Shown: positions 12,608 to 28,399 of the stretch, piece after piece
How positions within the stretch are numbered: position 1 is the stretch's first letter
How the letters are laid out: each line of letters begins with the position of its first letter
Source of the DNA: Plantago ovata
Lineage: Eukaryota > Streptophyta > Magnoliopsida > Lamiales > Plantaginaceae
Direction of reading: 5' to 3'
Length of the DNA: 64,000 bases
NCBI GenBank assembly: GCA_028274465.1
Contig: CM051455.1
Coordinates: 70,848,985-70,912,984 of the forward strand
Notes under the pieces: model-generated
The model's input: only the letters and a program-made list of their open reading frames with translations
Told to the model about the DNA's origin: nothing
Databases searched by the model: none
Position numbers and translations under genes: made by a program

Positions 12608-15600
12608 TACCATTACAAACTAGATTAGTCGTCTATTGATTAATTCATCCACTTTCTATTGCTTTAGGTACATGAAAGATACAATCCCATTTAAAGAATG
12701 AGTTGTATGTCTTCCCTTTATCTAGAACAACAACTAGATCACTAGATGAGTTAGATTGCTATATAGAGTGTTCCGTTATGATATCCCTTTCCGAAAACAT
12801 AGTTGAGAACTAACTACAATTACTAGAGTTATATACACAATCAAATAAAAAGTACCCTTGCTTCCTTAATGAGCAAGTTAAAGAGTCCATTGAAACTAAC
12901 CTCTCTATTTTCCTTACTACCTAGATGATTCATTCATCCACTTTCTATTGCTTTAAATAGAGGAAAGATACAGTGCCATGTAAAGAATGAGTTGTATGTA
13001 TAGAACAACTATTAGATCACTAGATTAGATAGATTGCTATTTAGAGTGTTCCGTTATGTTATCCCTTTAATCAAACATAGGAGAGAACTAACTACAAGTA
13101 CTATAGCCGAAACTAAGCTTTCCATTACCCTTCTAAACTAGATTAGTTATCTATTGATTCATTCATTCAGTTTCTATTGCTTTAGGTAGATGAAAGATAC
13201 AATCCCATGTAAAGAATGAGTTGTATGTCTTCCCTTTATCTAGAACAACAACTAGATCACTAGATTAGTTAGATTGCTATATAGAGTGTTCCGTTATGAT
13301 ATCCTTTTCCGCAAACATAGGGGAGAACTAACTACAAGTACTAGAGTTATATAAACAATCAAATAACAAGTTCCCTTGCTTCCTTAATGAGCAAGTGAAA
13401 GAGTCCATCGAAACTAACCTATCTATTGTGCTTACTAACTAGATGATTCATTCATCCACTTTCTATTGCTTTATGTAGATGAAAGATACAATGTCATGGA
13501 AAGAATGAGTTGAATGTATAGAACAACTACTAGATCACTAGATTAGTGAGATTGCTATTTAGAGTATTCCATTATGATATCCCTTTACTCAAACAAAGGA
13601 GAGAACTAACTACAAGTACTATAGCTGAAACTACCTTTCCATTATCCTTACAAACTAGATTAGTTGATTATTGATTCATAGATTCACTTTCTATTGCTTT
13701 AAGTAGAGGAAAGATACAATGCCATGTAAAGAATGAGTTGTATGTATAGAACAACTATTAGATCACTAGATTAGATAGATTGCTATTTAGAGTGTTCCAT
13801 TATGTTATCCCCTTCCCCAAACATAGGAGAGAACTAACTACAAGTACTATAGCCGAAACTAAGCTTTCCATTACCCTTCTAAACTAGATTAGTTGTATAT
13901 TGATTCATTCATTCACTTTCAATTACTTTAGCTAGATGAAAAATACAATCCCATTTAAAGAATGAGTTGTATGTCTTCCCTTTATATAGAACAACAACTA
14001 GATCACTAGATTACTTATATTGCTATATAGAGTGTTCCGTTATGATATCCCTTTCCGCACACATAGGAGAGAACTAACTACAAGTACTAGAGTTATATAC
14101 ACAAACAAATAAGAAGTTCCCTGGCTTCCGTAATTAGCAAGTTAAAGAGTCCATTGAAACTAACCTCTATTTTCCTTACTACCTAGATGATTCATTCATC
14201 CACTTTCTATTGCTTTAAGTAGAGGAAAGATACAATGGCATGTAAAGAATGAGTTGTATGTATAGAACAACTATTAGATCACTAGATTAGATAGATTGTT
14301 ATTTAGAGTGTTCCATTATGTTATCCCCTTCCTCAAACATAGGAGAAAACTAACTACAAGTACTATAGCCGAAACTAAGCTTTCCATTACCCTTCTAAAC
14401 TAGATTAGTTGTATATTGCTTCATTCATTCACTTTCTATTACTTTAGTTAGATGAAAAATACAATCCCATGTAAAGAATGAGTTGTATGTATTCCCTTTA
14501 TATGGAACAACAACTACATCACTAGATTACTAATATTGCTATATAGAGTGTTCCGTTATGATATCCCTTTCAGAAAACATAGAAGAGAACTAACTACAAG
14601 TACTAGAGTTATATACACAATCAAATAAAAAGTACCCTTGCTTCCTTAATGAGCAAGTTAAAGAGTCCATTGAAACTAACCTCCCTATTGTCCTTAATAA
14701 CTAGATGATTCATTCATCCACTTTCTATTGCTTTGAGTAGATGAAGGATACAATGTCATGTAAAGCAATAGTTGTATGTATAGAACAATTACTAGATCAC
14801 TAGATTACTTAGATTCCTATTTAGAGTGTTCCACTAGGATATCCCTTTCCTCAAACATAGAAGAGAACTAACTACTAGTACTATAGGTGAAACTAACCTT
14901 TCCATTACCCTTACAAACTAGATTAGTCATCTATTGATTCATTCATCCACTTTCTATTGCTTTAGGTACATGAAAGATACAATCCCATGTAAAGAATGAG
15001 TTGAATGTCTTCCCTTTATCTAGAACAACAACTAGATCACTAGATGAGTTAGATTGCTATATAGAGTGTTCCGTTATGATATCCCTTTCCGAAAACATAG
15101 AAGAGAACTAACTACAAGTACTAGAGTTATATACACATTCAAATAAAAAGTACCCTTGCTGCATTAATGAGCAAGTTAAAGAGTCCATTGAAACTAACCT
15201 CTCTGTTTTCCTTACTACCTAGATGATTCATTCATCAACTTTCTATTGCTTTAAGTAGAGGAAAGATACAATGCCATGTAAAAAATGAGTTGTATGTATA
15301 GAACAACTATTAGATCACTAGATTAGATAGATTGTTATTTAGAGTGTTCCATTATGATATCCCTTTCCTCAAACATAGGAGAGAACTAACTAGAAGTACT
15401 ATAGCTGAAACTAACCTTTGCATTACCCTTACCAACCAGATTAGTTGCTTTAGGTAGATGAAAGATACAATCCCATGTAAAGAATGAGTTGTATGTCTTC
15501 CCTTTATCTAGAACAACAACTAGATCACTAGATTAGTTATATTGCTATATAGACTGTTCCGTTATGATATCCCTTTCTGCAAACATAGGATAGAACTAAC

Positions 15601-18600
15601 TACAAGTACTAGAGTTATGTACACAATCAAATAAGAAGTTCCGTTGCTTCCTTAATGAGCAAGTTAAAGAGTCCATTGAAACTAACCTCCCTATTGTCCT
15701 TTCTAACTAGATGATTCATTCATCCACTTTCTATTGCTTTGAGTAGATGAAGGATACAATGTCATGTAAAGAAATAGTTGTATGTATCGAACAACTACTA
15801 GATCACTAGATTAGTTAGATTGCTATTTAGACTGTTCCATTATGTTATCCCTTTCATCAAACATAGGAGAGAACTAACTATAACTACTATAGCCGAAATT
15901 AAGCTTTCCATTACCCTTCTAAACTAGATTAGTTATCTATTGATTCATTCATTAACTTTCTATTACTTTAGTTAGATGAAAAATACGATCCCATGTAAAG
16001 AATGAGTTATATGTATTCCCTTTATATAGAACAACAACTAGATCACTAGATTACTTAGATTGCTATATAGAGTGTTCCGTTATGATATCTCTTTCCGCAC
16101 ACATAGGAGAGAACTAACTACAAGTACTAGAGTTATATACACAATCAAATAAGAAGTTCCCTGGCTTCCGTAATTAGCAAGTTAAAGAGTCCATTGAAAG
16201 TAACCTATCTATTGTGCTTACTAACTAGATGATTCATTCATCCACTTTCTATTGCTTTATGTAGATGAAAGATACAATGCCATGTAAAGAATGAGTTGTG
16301 TATATAGAACAACTACTAGATCATTAGATTAGGTAGATTGCTATTTAGAGTGTTCCATTATTATATCCATTTCCTCAAACATATGAGAGAACTAACTAGA
16401 AGTACTATAGTTGAAACTAACCTTTCCATTACCCTTACCAACTAGATTAGTTGCTTTAGGTAGATGAAAGATACAATCCCATGAAAAGAATGAGTTGTAT
16501 GTCTTCCCTTTATCTAGAACAAGAACTAGATCACTAGATTAGTTAGATTGCTATACAGAGTGTTCCGTTATGATATCCCTTTCTACAAACAAAGGAGAGA
16601 ACTAACTACAAGTACTAGAGTTATGTACACAATCAAATAAGAAGTTTCGTTGCTTCCTTAATGAGCAAGTTAAAGAGTCCATTGAAACTAACCTCCCTAT
16701 TGTCCTTTCTAACTAGATGATTCATTCATCCACTTTCTATTGCTTTGAGTAGATGAAGGATACAATGTCATGTAAAGAAATAGTTGTATGTATAGAACAA
16801 CTACTAGATCACTAGATTAGTTATATTGCTATTTAGAGTGTTCCACTAGGATATCCCTTTCCTCAAACATAGAAGAGAACTAACTACTAGTACTATAGGT
16901 GAAACTAACCTTTCCATTACCCTTACAAAGTAGATTAGTCATCTATTGATTCATTCATCCACTTTCTATTGCTTTAGGTATATGAAAGATACAATCCCAT
17001 GTAAAGAATGAGTTGTATGTCTTCCCTTTATCTATAACAACAACTAGATCACTAGATTAGTTAGATTCCTATATAGAGTTTTCCGTTATGATATCCATTT
17101 CCGCAAGCATAGGGAGAACTAACTACAAGTACTAGAGTTATTTACACAAAAAAATAAGAAGTTCCCTTGCTTCCTTAATGAGCAAGTTAAACAGTCCATT
17201 GAAACTAACCTCTCTATTGTCCTTACTAACTAGATGATTCATTCATCCACTTTCTATTGCTTTGAGTAGATGAAGGATACAATGTCATGTAAAGCAATAG
17301 TTGTATGTATAGAACATCTACTAGATCACTAGATTAGTTAGATTCCTATTTAGAGTGTTCAACTAGGATATCCCTTTCCTCAAACATAGAAGAGAACTAA
17401 CTACTAGTACTATAGGTGAAACTAACCTTTCCATTACCCTTACAAACTAGATTAGTCATCTATTGATTCATTCATCCACTTTCTATTGCTTTAGGTACAT
17501 GAAAGATACAATCCCATGTAAAGAATGAGTTGAATGTCTTCCCTTTATCTAGAACAACAACTAGATCACTAGATGAGTTAGATTGCTATATAGAGTGTTC
17601 CGTTATGATATCCCTTTCCGCACACATAGGAGAGAACTAACTACAAGTACTAGAGTTATATACACAAACAAATAAGAAGTTCCCTGGCTTCCGTAATTAG
17701 CAAGTTAAAGAGTCCATTGAAACTAACCTCTATTTTCCTTACTACCTAGATGATTCATTCATCCACTTTCTATTGCTTTAAGTAGAGGAAAGATACAATG
17801 GCATGTAAAGAATGAGTTGTATGTATAGAACAACTATTAGATCACTAGATTAGATAGATTGTTATTTAGAGTGTTCCATTATGTTATCCCCTTCCTCAAA
17901 CATAGGAGAAAACTAACTACAAGTACTATAGCCGAAACTAAGCTTTCCATTACCCTTCTAAACTAGATTAGTTGTATATTGCTTCATTCATTCACTTTCT
18001 ATTATTTTAGTTAGATGAAAAATACAATCCCATGTAAAGAATGAGTTGTATGTATTCCCTTTATATGGAACAACAACTACATCACTAGATTACTAATATT
18101 GCTATATAGAGTGTTCCGTTATGATATCCCTTTCAGAAAACATAGAAGAGAACTAACTACAAGTACTAGAGTTATATACACAATCAAATAAAAAGTACCC
18201 TTGCTTCCTTAATGAGCAAGTTAAAGAGTCCATTGAAACTAACCTCCCTATTGTCCTTACTAACTAGATGATTCATTCATCCACTTTCTATTGCTTTGAG
18301 TAGATGAAGGATACAATGTCATGTAAAGCAATAGTTGTATGTATAGAACAACTACTAGATCACTAGATTACTTAGATTCCTATTTAGAGTGTTCCACTAG
18401 GATATCCCTTTCCTCAAACATAGAAGAGAACTAACTACTAGTACTATAGGTGAAACTAACCTTTCCATTACCCTTACAAACTAGATTAGTCATCTATTGA
18501 TTCATTCATCCACTTTCTATTGCTTTAGGTACATGAAAGATACAATCCCATGTAAAGAATGAGTTGAATGTCTTCCCTTTATCTAGAACAACAACTAGAT

Positions 18601-18940
18601 CACTAGATGAGTTAGATTGCTATATAGAGTGTTCCGTTATGATATCCCTTTCCGAAAACATAGAAGAGAACTAACTACAAGTACTAGAGTTATATACACA
18701 TTCAAATAAAAAGTACCCTTGCTGCATTAATGAGCAAGTTAAAGAGTCCATTGAAACTAACCTCTCTGTTTTCCTTACTACCTAGATGATTCATTCATCA
18801 ACTTTCTATTGCTTTAAGTAGAGGAAAGATACAATGCCATGTAAAAAATGAGTTGTATGTATAGAACAACTATTAGATCACTAGATTAGATAGATTGTTA
18901 TTTAGAGTGTTCCATTATGATATCCCTTTCCTCAAACATA

Positions 18941-19147
18941 GGAGAGAACTAACTAGAAGTACTATAGCTGAAACTAACCTTTCCATTACCCTTACCAACC
19001 AGATTAGTTGCTTTAGGTAGATGAAAGATACAATCCCATGTAAAGAATGAGTTGTATGTCTTCCCTTTATCTACAACAACTAGATCACTAGATTAGTTAG
19101 ATTGCTATATAGACTGTTCCGTTATGATATCCCTTTCTGCAAACATA
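18941..19147. repeat. Short B satellite monomer (207 bp subtype)
   Basis: This B monomer lacks about 30 bp (the ttgattcattcattcac region), so that cagattagttgctttagg reads directly. The same deletion recurs near 15440, 16440, 20520, 22050, 23570, 25620, 27140, 27620, 30180, 31190 and 32190, and I did not find it left of about 15.4 kb. It is a subtype restricted to the right half of the array. Confidence 0.8.
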
Positions 19148-20528
19148 GGAGAGAACTAACTACAAGTACTAGAGTTATGTACACAATCAAATAAGAAGTT
19201 CCGTTGCTTCCTTAATGAGCAAGTTAAAGAGTCCATTGAAACTAACCTCCCTATTGTCCTTTCTAACTAGATGATTCATTCATCCACTTTCTATTGCTTT
19301 GAGTAGATGAAGGATACAATGTCATGTAAAGAAATAGTTGTATGTATAGAACAACTACTAGATCACTAGATTAGTTAGATTGCTATTTAGAGTGTTCCAC
19401 TAGGATATCCCTTTCCTCAAACATAGAAGAGAACTAACTACTAGTACTATAGGTGAAACTAACCTTTCCATTACCCTTACAAACTAGATTAGTCATCTAT
19501 TGATTCATTCATCCACTTTCTATTGCTTTATGTACATGAAAGATACAATCCCATGTAAAGAATGAGTTGTATGTCTTCCCTTTATCTAGAACAACAACTA
19601 GATCACTAGATTAGTTAGATTGCTATATAGAGTGTTCCGTTATGATATCCCTTTCTGCACACATAGGAGAGAACTAACTACAAGTACTAGAGTTATGTAC
19701 ACAATCAAATAAGAAGTTCCGTTGCTTCCTTAATGAGCAAGTTAAAGAGTCCATTGAAACTAACCTCCCTATTGTCCTTACTAACTAGATGATTCATTCA
19801 TCCACTTTCCATTGCTTTGAGTAGATGAAGGATACAATGTCATGTAAAGAAATAGTTGTATGTATCGAACAACTACTAGATCACTAGATTAGTTAGATTG
19901 CTATTTAGACTGTTCCATTATGTTATCCCTTTCATCAAACATAGGAGAGAACTAACTATAACTACTATAGCCGAAATTAAGCTTTCCATTACCCTTCTAA
20001 ACTAGATTAGTTATCTATTGATTCATTCATTAACTTTCTATTACTTTAGTTTGATGAAAAATACGATCCCATGTAAAGAATGAGTTATATGTATTCCCTT
20101 TATATAGAACAACAACTAGATCACTAGATTACTTAGATTGCTATATAGAGTGTTCCGTTATGATATCTCTTTCCGCACACATAGGAGAGAACTAACTACA
20201 AGTACTAGAGTTATATACACAATCAAATAAGAAGTTCCCTGGCTTCCGTAATTAGCAAGTTAAAGAGTCCATTGAAAGTAACCTATCTATTGTGCTTACT
20301 AACTAGATGATTCATTCATCCACTTTCTATTGCTTTATGTAGATGAAAGATACAATGCCATGTAAAGAATGAGTTGTGTATATAGAACAACTACTAGATC
20401 ATTAGATTAGGTAGATTGCTATTTAGAGTGTTCCATTATTATATCCATTTCCTCAAACATAGGAGAGAACTAACTAGAAGTACTATAGTTGAAACTAACC
20501 TTTCCATTACCCTTACCAACTAGATTAG

Positions 20529-23500
20529 TTGCTTTAGGTAGATGAAAGATACAATCCCATGTAAAGAATGAGTTGTATGTCTTCCCTTTATCTAGAACAA
20601 CAACTAGATCACTAGATTAGTTAGATTGCTATACAGAGTGTTCCGTTATGATATCCCTTTCTACAAACATAGGAGAGAACTAACTACAAGTACTAGAGTT
20701 ATGTACACAATCAAATAAGAAGTTTCGTTGCTTCCTTAATGAGCAAGTTAAAGAGTCCATTGAAACTAACCTCCCTATTGTCCTTTCTAACTAGATGATT
20801 CATTCATCCACTTTCTATTGCTTTGAGTAGATGAAGGATACAATGTCATGTAAAGAAATAGTTGTATGTATAGAACAACTACTAGATCACTAGATTAGTT
20901 ATATTGCTATTTAGAGTGTTCCACTAGGATATCCCTTTCCTCAAACATAGAAGAGAACTAACTACTAGTACTATAGGTGAAACTAACCTTTCCATTACCC
21001 TTACAAACTAGATTAGTCATCTATTGATTCATTCATCCACTTTCTATTGCTTTAGGTATATGAAAGATACAATCCCATGTAAAGAATGAGTTGTATGTCT
21101 TCCCTTTATCTATAACAACAACTAGATCACTAGATTAGTTAGATTCCTATATAGAGTTTTCCGTTATGATATCCATTTCCGCAAGCATAGGGAGAACTAA
21201 CTACAAGTACTAGAGTTATTTACACAAAAAAATAAGAAGTTCCCTTGCTTCCTTAATGAGCAAGTTAAACAGTCCATTGAAACTAACCTCTCTATTGTCC
21301 TTACTAACTAGATGATTCATTCATCCACTTTCTATTGGTTTGAGTAGATGAAGGATACAATGTCATGTAAAGCAATAGTTGTATGTATAGAACATCTACT
21401 AGATCACTAGATTAGTTAGATTCCTATTTAGAGTGTTCCACTAGGATATCCCTTTCCTCAAACATAGAAGAGAACTAACTACTAGTACTATAGGTGAAAC
21501 TAACCTTTCCATTACCCTTACAAACTAGATTAGTCATCTATTGATTCATTCATCCACTTTCTATTGCTTTAGGTACATGAAAGATACAATCCCATGTAAA
21601 GAATGAGTTGAATGTCTTCCCTTTATCTAGAACAACAACTAGATCACTAGATGAGTTAGATTGCTATATAGAGTGTTCCGTTATGATATCCCTTTCCGCA
21701 CACATAGGAGAGAACTAACTACAAGTACTAGAGTTATATACACAAACAAATAAGAAGTTCCCTGGCTTCCGTAATTAGCAAGTTAAAGAGTCCATTGAAA
21801 GTAACCTATCTATTGTGCTTACTAACTAGATGATTCATTCATCCACTTTCTATTGCTTTATGTAGATGAAAGATACAATGCCATGTAAAGAATGAGTTGT
21901 GTATATAGAACAACTACTAGATCATTAGATTAGGTAGATTGCTATTCAGAGTGTTCCATTATTATATCCATTTCCTCAAACATAGGAGAGAACTAACTAG
22001 AAGTACTATAGTTGAAACTAACCTTTCCATTACCCTTACCAACTAGATTAGTTGCTTTAGGTAGATGAAAGATACAATCCTATGTAAAGAATGAGTTGTA
22101 TGTCTTCCCTTTATCTAGAACAAGAACTAGATCACTAGATTAGTTAGATTGCTATACAGAGTGTTCCGTTATGATATCCCTTTCTACAAACATAGGAGAG
22201 AACTAACTACAAGTACTAGAGTTATGTACACAATCAAATAAGAAGTTTCGTTGCTTCCTTAATGAGCAAGTTAAAGAGTCCATTGAAACTAACCTCCCTA
22301 TTGTCCTTTCTAACTAGATGATTCATTCATCCACTTTCTATTGCTTTGAGTAGATGAAGGATACAATGTCATGTAAAGAAATAGTTGTATGTATAGAACA
22401 ACTACTAGATCACTAGATTAGTTATATTGCTATTTAGAGTGTTCCACTAGGATATCCCTTTCCTCAAACATAGAAGAGAACTAACTACTAGTACTATAGG
22501 TGAAACTAACCTTTCCATTACCCTTACAAACTAGATTAGTCATCTATTGATTCATTCATCCACTTTCTATTGCTTTAGGTATATGAAAGATACAATCCCA
22601 TGTAAAGAATGAGTTGTATGTCTTCCCTTTATCTATAACAACAACTAGATCACTAGATTAGTTAGATTCCTATATAGTGTTTTCCGTTATGATATCCATT
22701 TCCGCAAGCATAGGGAGAACTAACTACAAGTACTAGAGTTATTTACACAAAAAAATAAGAAGTTCCCTTGCTTCCTTAATGAGCAAGTTAAACAGTCCAT
22801 TGAAACTAACCTCTCTATTGTCCTTACTAACTAGATGATTCATTCATCCACTTTCTATTGCTTTGAGTAGATGAAGGATACAATGTCATGTAAAGCAATA
22901 GTTGTATGTATAGAACATCTACTAGATCACTAGATTAGTTAGATTCCTATTTAGAGTGTTCCACTAGGATATCCCTTTCCTCAAACATAGAAGAGAACTA
23001 ACTACTAGTACTATAGGTGAAACTAACCTTTCCATTACCCTTACAAACTAGATTAGTCATCTATTGATTCATTCATCCACTTTCTATTGCTTTAGGTACA
23101 TGAAAGATACAATCCCATGTAAAGAATGAGTTGAATGTCTTCCCTTTATCTAGAACAACAACTAGATCACTAGATGAGTTAGATTGCTATATAGAGTGTT
23201 CCGTTATGATATCCTTTTCCGAAAACATAGAAGAGAACTAACTACAAGTACTAGAGTTATATACACATTCAAATAAAAAGTACCCTTGCTGCATTAATGA
23301 GCAAGTTAAAGAGTCCATTGAAACTAACCTCTCTGTTTTCCTTACTACCTAGATGATTCATTCATCAACTTTCTATTGCTTTAAGTAGAGGAAAGATACA
23401 ATGCGATGTAAAAAATGAGTTGTATGTATAGAACAACTATTAGATCACTAGATTAGATAGATTGTTATTTAGAGTGTTCCATTATGATATCCCTTTCCTC

Positions 23501-23607
23501 AAACATAGGAGAGAACTAACTAGAAGTACTATAGCTGAAACTAACCTTTCCATTACCCTTACCAACCAGATTAGTTGCTTTAGGTAGATGAAAGATACAA
23601 TCCCATG
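20529..23607. repeat. 3564 bp higher-order repeat, copy 1
   Basis: This 3.08 kb segment is repeated almost unchanged 3564 bp to the right. Private variants shared at exactly that distance include tattggtttgag at 21333, the gcaagcatagggag sites at 21181 and 22704, the ctattcagagtg variant near 21944, and the ctatatagtgttttcc variant near 22670. Confidence 0.8.
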
Positions 23608-24610
23608 AAAAGAATGAGTTGTATGTCTTCCCTTTATCTAGAACAAGAACTAGATCACTAGATTAGTTAGATTGCTATACAGAGTGTTCCGTTATGATAT
23701 CCCTTTCTACAAACAAAGGAGAGAACTAACTACAAGTACTAGAGTTATGTACACAATCAAATAAGAAGTTTCGTTGCTTCCTTAATGAGCAAGTTAAAGA
23801 GTCCATTGAAACTAACCTCCCTATTGTCCTTTCTAACTAGATGATTCATTCATCCACTTTCTATTGCTTTGAGTAGATGAAGGATACAATGTCATGTAAA
23901 GAAATAGTTGTATGTATAGAACAACTACTAGATCACTAGATTAGTTATATTGCTATTTAGAGTGTTCCACTAGGATATCCCTTTCCTCAAACATAGAAGA
24001 GAACTAACTACTAGTACTATAGGTGAAACTAACCTTTCCATTACCCTTACAAACTAGATTAGTCATCTATTGATTCATTCATCCACTTTCTATTGCTTTA
24101 GGTAGATGAAAGATACAATCCCATGAAAAGAATGAGTTGTATGTCTTCCCTTTATCTAGAACAAGAACTAGATCACTAGATTAGTTAGATTGCTATACAG
24201 AGTGTTCCGTTATGATATCCCTTTCTACAAACAAAGGAGAGAACTAACTACAAGTACTAGAGTTATGTACACAATCAAATAAGAAGTTTCGTTGCTTCCT
24301 TAATGAGCAAGTTAAAGAGTCCATTGAAACTAACCTCCCTATTGTCCTTTCTAACTAGATGATTCATTCATCCACTTTCTATTGCTTTGAGTAGATGAAG
24401 GATACAATGTCATGTAAAGAAATAGTTGTATGTATAGAACAACTACTAGATCACTAGATTAGTTATATTGCTATTTAGAGTGTTCCACTAGGATATCCCT
24501 TTCCTCAAACATAGAAGAGAACTAACTACTAGTACTATAGGTGAAACTAACCTTTCCATTACCCTTACAAACTAGATTCGTCATCTATTGATTCATTCAT
24601 CCACTTTCTA
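23575..24610. repeat. Tandem duplicate of one 518 bp satellite dimer
   Basis: The sequence from 23575 recurs from 24093, exactly 518 bp later, with the same uncommon bases (cccatgaaaagaatg, gaacaagaactag, acaaacaaaggag). It is a recent one-dimer unequal exchange lying between the two 3564 bp copies. The right edge at 24610 is approximate. Confidence 0.75.
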
Positions 24611-27171
24611 TTGCTTTAGGTATATGAAAGATACAATCCCATGTAAAGAATGAGTTGTATGTCTTCCCTTTATCTATAACAACAACTAGATCACTAGATT
24701 AGTTAGATTCCTATATAGAGTTTTCCGTTATGATATCCATTTCCGCAAGCATAGGGAGAACTAACTACAAGTACTAGAGTTATTTACACAAAAAAATAAG
24801 AAGTTCCCTTGCTTCCTTAATGAGCAAGTTAAACAGTCCATTGAAACTAACCTCTCTATTGTCCTTACTAACTAGATGATTCATTCATCCACTTTCTATT
24901 GGTTTGAGTAGATGAAGGATACAATGTCATGTAAAGCAATAGTTGTATGTATAGAACATCTACTAGATCACTAGATTAGTTAGATTCCTATTTAGAGTGT
25001 TCCACTAGGATATCCCTTTCCTCAAACATAGAAGAGAACTAACTACTAGTACTATAGGTGAAACTAACCTTTCCATTACCCTTACAAACTAGATTAGTCA
25101 TCTATTGATTCATTCATCCACTTTCTATTGCTTTAGGTACATGAAAGATACAATCCCATGTAAAGAATGAGTTGAATGTCTTCCCTTTATCTAGAACAAC
25201 AACTAGATCACTAGATGAGTTAGATTGCTATATAGAGTGTTCCGTTATGATATCCCTTTCCGCACACATAGGAGAGAACTAACTACAAGTACTAGAGTTA
25301 TATACACAAACAAATAAGAAGTTCCCTGGCTTCCGTAATTAGCAAGTTAAAGAGTCCATTGAAAGTAACCTATCTATTGTGCTTACTAACTAGATGATTC
25401 ATTCATCCACTTTCTATTGCTTTATGTAGATGAAAGATACAATGCCATGTAAAGAATGAGTTGTGTATATAGAACAACTACTAGATCATTAGATTAGGTA
25501 GATTGCTATTCAGAGTGTTCCATTATTATATCCATTTCCTCAAACATAGGAGAGAACTAACTAGAAGTACTATAGTTGAAACTAACCTTTCCATTACCCT
25601 TACCAACTAGATTAGTTGCTTTAGGTAGATGAAAGATACAATCCTATGTAAAGAATGAGTTGTATGTCTTCCCTTTATCTAGAACAAGAACTAGATCACT
25701 AGATTAGTTAGATTGCTATACAGAGTGTTCCGTTATGATATCCCTTTCTACAAACATAGGAGAGAACTAACTACAAGTACTAGAGTTATGTACACAATCA
25801 AATAAGAAGTTTCGTTGCTTCCTTAATGAGCAAGTTAAAGAGTCCATTGAAACTAACCTCCCTATTGTCCTTTCTAACTAGATGATTCATTCATCCACTT
25901 TCTATTGCTTTGAGTAGATGAAGGATACAATGTCATGTAAAGAAATAGTTGTATGTATAGAACAACTACTAGATCACTAGATTAGTTATATTGCTATTTA
26001 GAGTGTTCCACTAGGATATCCCTTTCCTCAAACATAGAAGAGAACTAACTACTAGTACTATAGGTGAAACTAACCTTTCCATTACCCTTACAAACTAGAT
26101 TAGTCATCTATTGATTCATTCATCCACTTTCTATTGCTTTAGGTATATGAAAGATACAATCCCATGTAAAGAATGAGTTGTATGTCTTCCCTTTATCTAT
26201 AACAACAACTAGATCACTAGATTAGTTAGATTCCTATATAGTGTTTTCCGTTATGATATCCATTTCCGCAAGCATAGGGAGAACTAACTACAAGTACTAG
26301 AGTTATTTACACAAAAAAATAAGAAGTTCCCTTGCTTCCTTAATGAGCAAGTTAAACAGTCCATTGAAACTAACCTCTCTATTGTCCTTACTAACTAGAT
26401 GATTCATTCATCCACTTTCTATTGCTTTGAGTAGATGAAGGATACAATGTCATGTAAAGCAATAGTTGTATGTATAGAACATCTACTAGATCACTAGATT
26501 AGTTAGATTCCTATTTAGAGTGTTCCACTAGGATATCCCTTTCCTCAAACATAGAAGAGAACTAACTACTAGTACTATAGGTGAAACTAACCTTTCCATT
26601 ACCCTTACAAACTAGATTAGTCATCTATTGATTCATTCATCCACTTTCTATTGCTTTAGGTACATGAAAGATACAATCCCATGTAAAGAATGAGTTGAAT
26701 GTCTTCCCTTTATCTAGAACAACAACTAGATCACTAGATGAGTTAGATTGCTATATAGAGTGTTCCGTTATGATATCCTTTTCCGAAAACATAGAAGAGA
26801 ACTAACTACAAGTACTAGAGTTATATACACATTCAAATAAAAAGTACCCTTGCTGCATTAATGAGCAAGTTAAAGAGTCCATTGAAACTAACCTCTCTGT
26901 TTTCCTTACTACCTAGATGATTCATTCATCAACTTTCTATTGCTTTAAGTAGAGGAAAGATACAATGCGATGTAAAAAATGAGTTGTATGTATAGAACAA
27001 CTATTAGATCACTAGATTAGATAGATTGTTATTTAGAGTGTTCCATTATGATATCCCTTTCCTCAAACATAGGAGAGAACTAACTAGAAGTACTATAGCT
27101 GAAACTAACCTTTCCATTACCCTTACCAACCAGATTAGTTGCTTTAGGTAGATGAAAGATACAATCCCATG
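24093..27171. repeat. 3564 bp higher-order repeat, copy 2
   Basis: Second copy of 20529-23607, with markers at 24745, 24897, 25508, 26234 and 26268. It starts in the middle of a monomer at ttgctttaggtagatg and ends at 27171, where copy 1 continues with aaaagaatg and copy 2 with taaagaatgagttatatg. An older relative of the block lies further left (shared acacaaacaaataag at 14099, 17662, 21740 and 25304, spaced 3563, 4078 and 3564). Confidence 0.8.
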
Positions 27172-28399
27172 TAAAGAATGAGTTATATGTATTCCCTTTA
27201 TATAGAACAACAACTAGATCACTAGATTACTTAGATTGTTATATAGAGTGTTCCGTTATGATATCTCTTTCCGCACACATAGGAGAGAACTAACTACAAG
27301 TACTAGAGTTATATACACAATCAAATAAGAAGTTCCCTGGCTTCCGTAATTAGCAAGTTAAAGAGTCCATTGAAAGTAACCTATCTATTGTGCTTACTAA
27401 CTAGATGATTCATTCATCCACTTTCTATTGCTTTATGTAGATGAAAGATACAATGCCATGTAAAGAATGAGTTGTGTATATAGAACAACTACTAGATCAT
27501 TAGATTAGGTAGATTGCTATTTAGAGTGTTCCATTATTATATCCATTTCCTCAAACATACGAGAGAACTAACTAGAAGTACTATAGTTGAAACTAACATT
27601 TCCATTACCCTTACCAACTAGATTAGTTGCTTTAGGTAGATGAAAGATACAATCCCATGTAAAGAATGAGTTGTATGTCTTCCCTTTATCTAGAACAACA
27701 ACTAGATCACTAGATTAGTTAGATTGCTATACAGAGTGTTCCGTTATGACATCCCTTTCTACAAACATAGGAGAGAACTAACTACAAGTACTAGAGTTAT
27801 GTACAGAATCAAATAAGAAGTTTCGTTGCTTCCTTAATGAGCAAGTTAAAGAGTCCATTGAAACTAACCTCCCTATTGTCCTTTCTAACTAGATGATTCA
27901 TTCATCCACTTTCTATTGCTTTGAGTAGATGAAGGATACAATGTCATGTAAAGAAATAGTTGTATGTATAGAACAACTACTAGATCACTAGATTAGTTAT
28001 ATTGCTATTTAGAGTGTTCCACTAGGATATCCCTTTCCTCAAACATAGAAGAGAACTAACTACTAGTACTATAGGTGAAACTAACCTTTCCATTACCCTT
28101 ACAAACTAGATTAGTCATCTATTGATTCATTCATCCACTTTCTATTGCTTTAGGTATATGAAAGATACAATCCCATGTAAAGAATGAGTTGTATGTCTTC
28201 CCTTTATCTATAACAACAACTAGATCACTAGATTAGTTAGATTCCTATATAGAGTTTTCCGTTATGATATCCATTTCCGCAAGCATAGGGAGAACTAACT
28301 ACAAGTACTAGAGTTATTTACACAAAAGAATAAGAAGTTCCCTTGCTTCCTTAATGAGCAAGTTAAACAGTCCATTGAAACTAACCTCTCTATTGTCCT

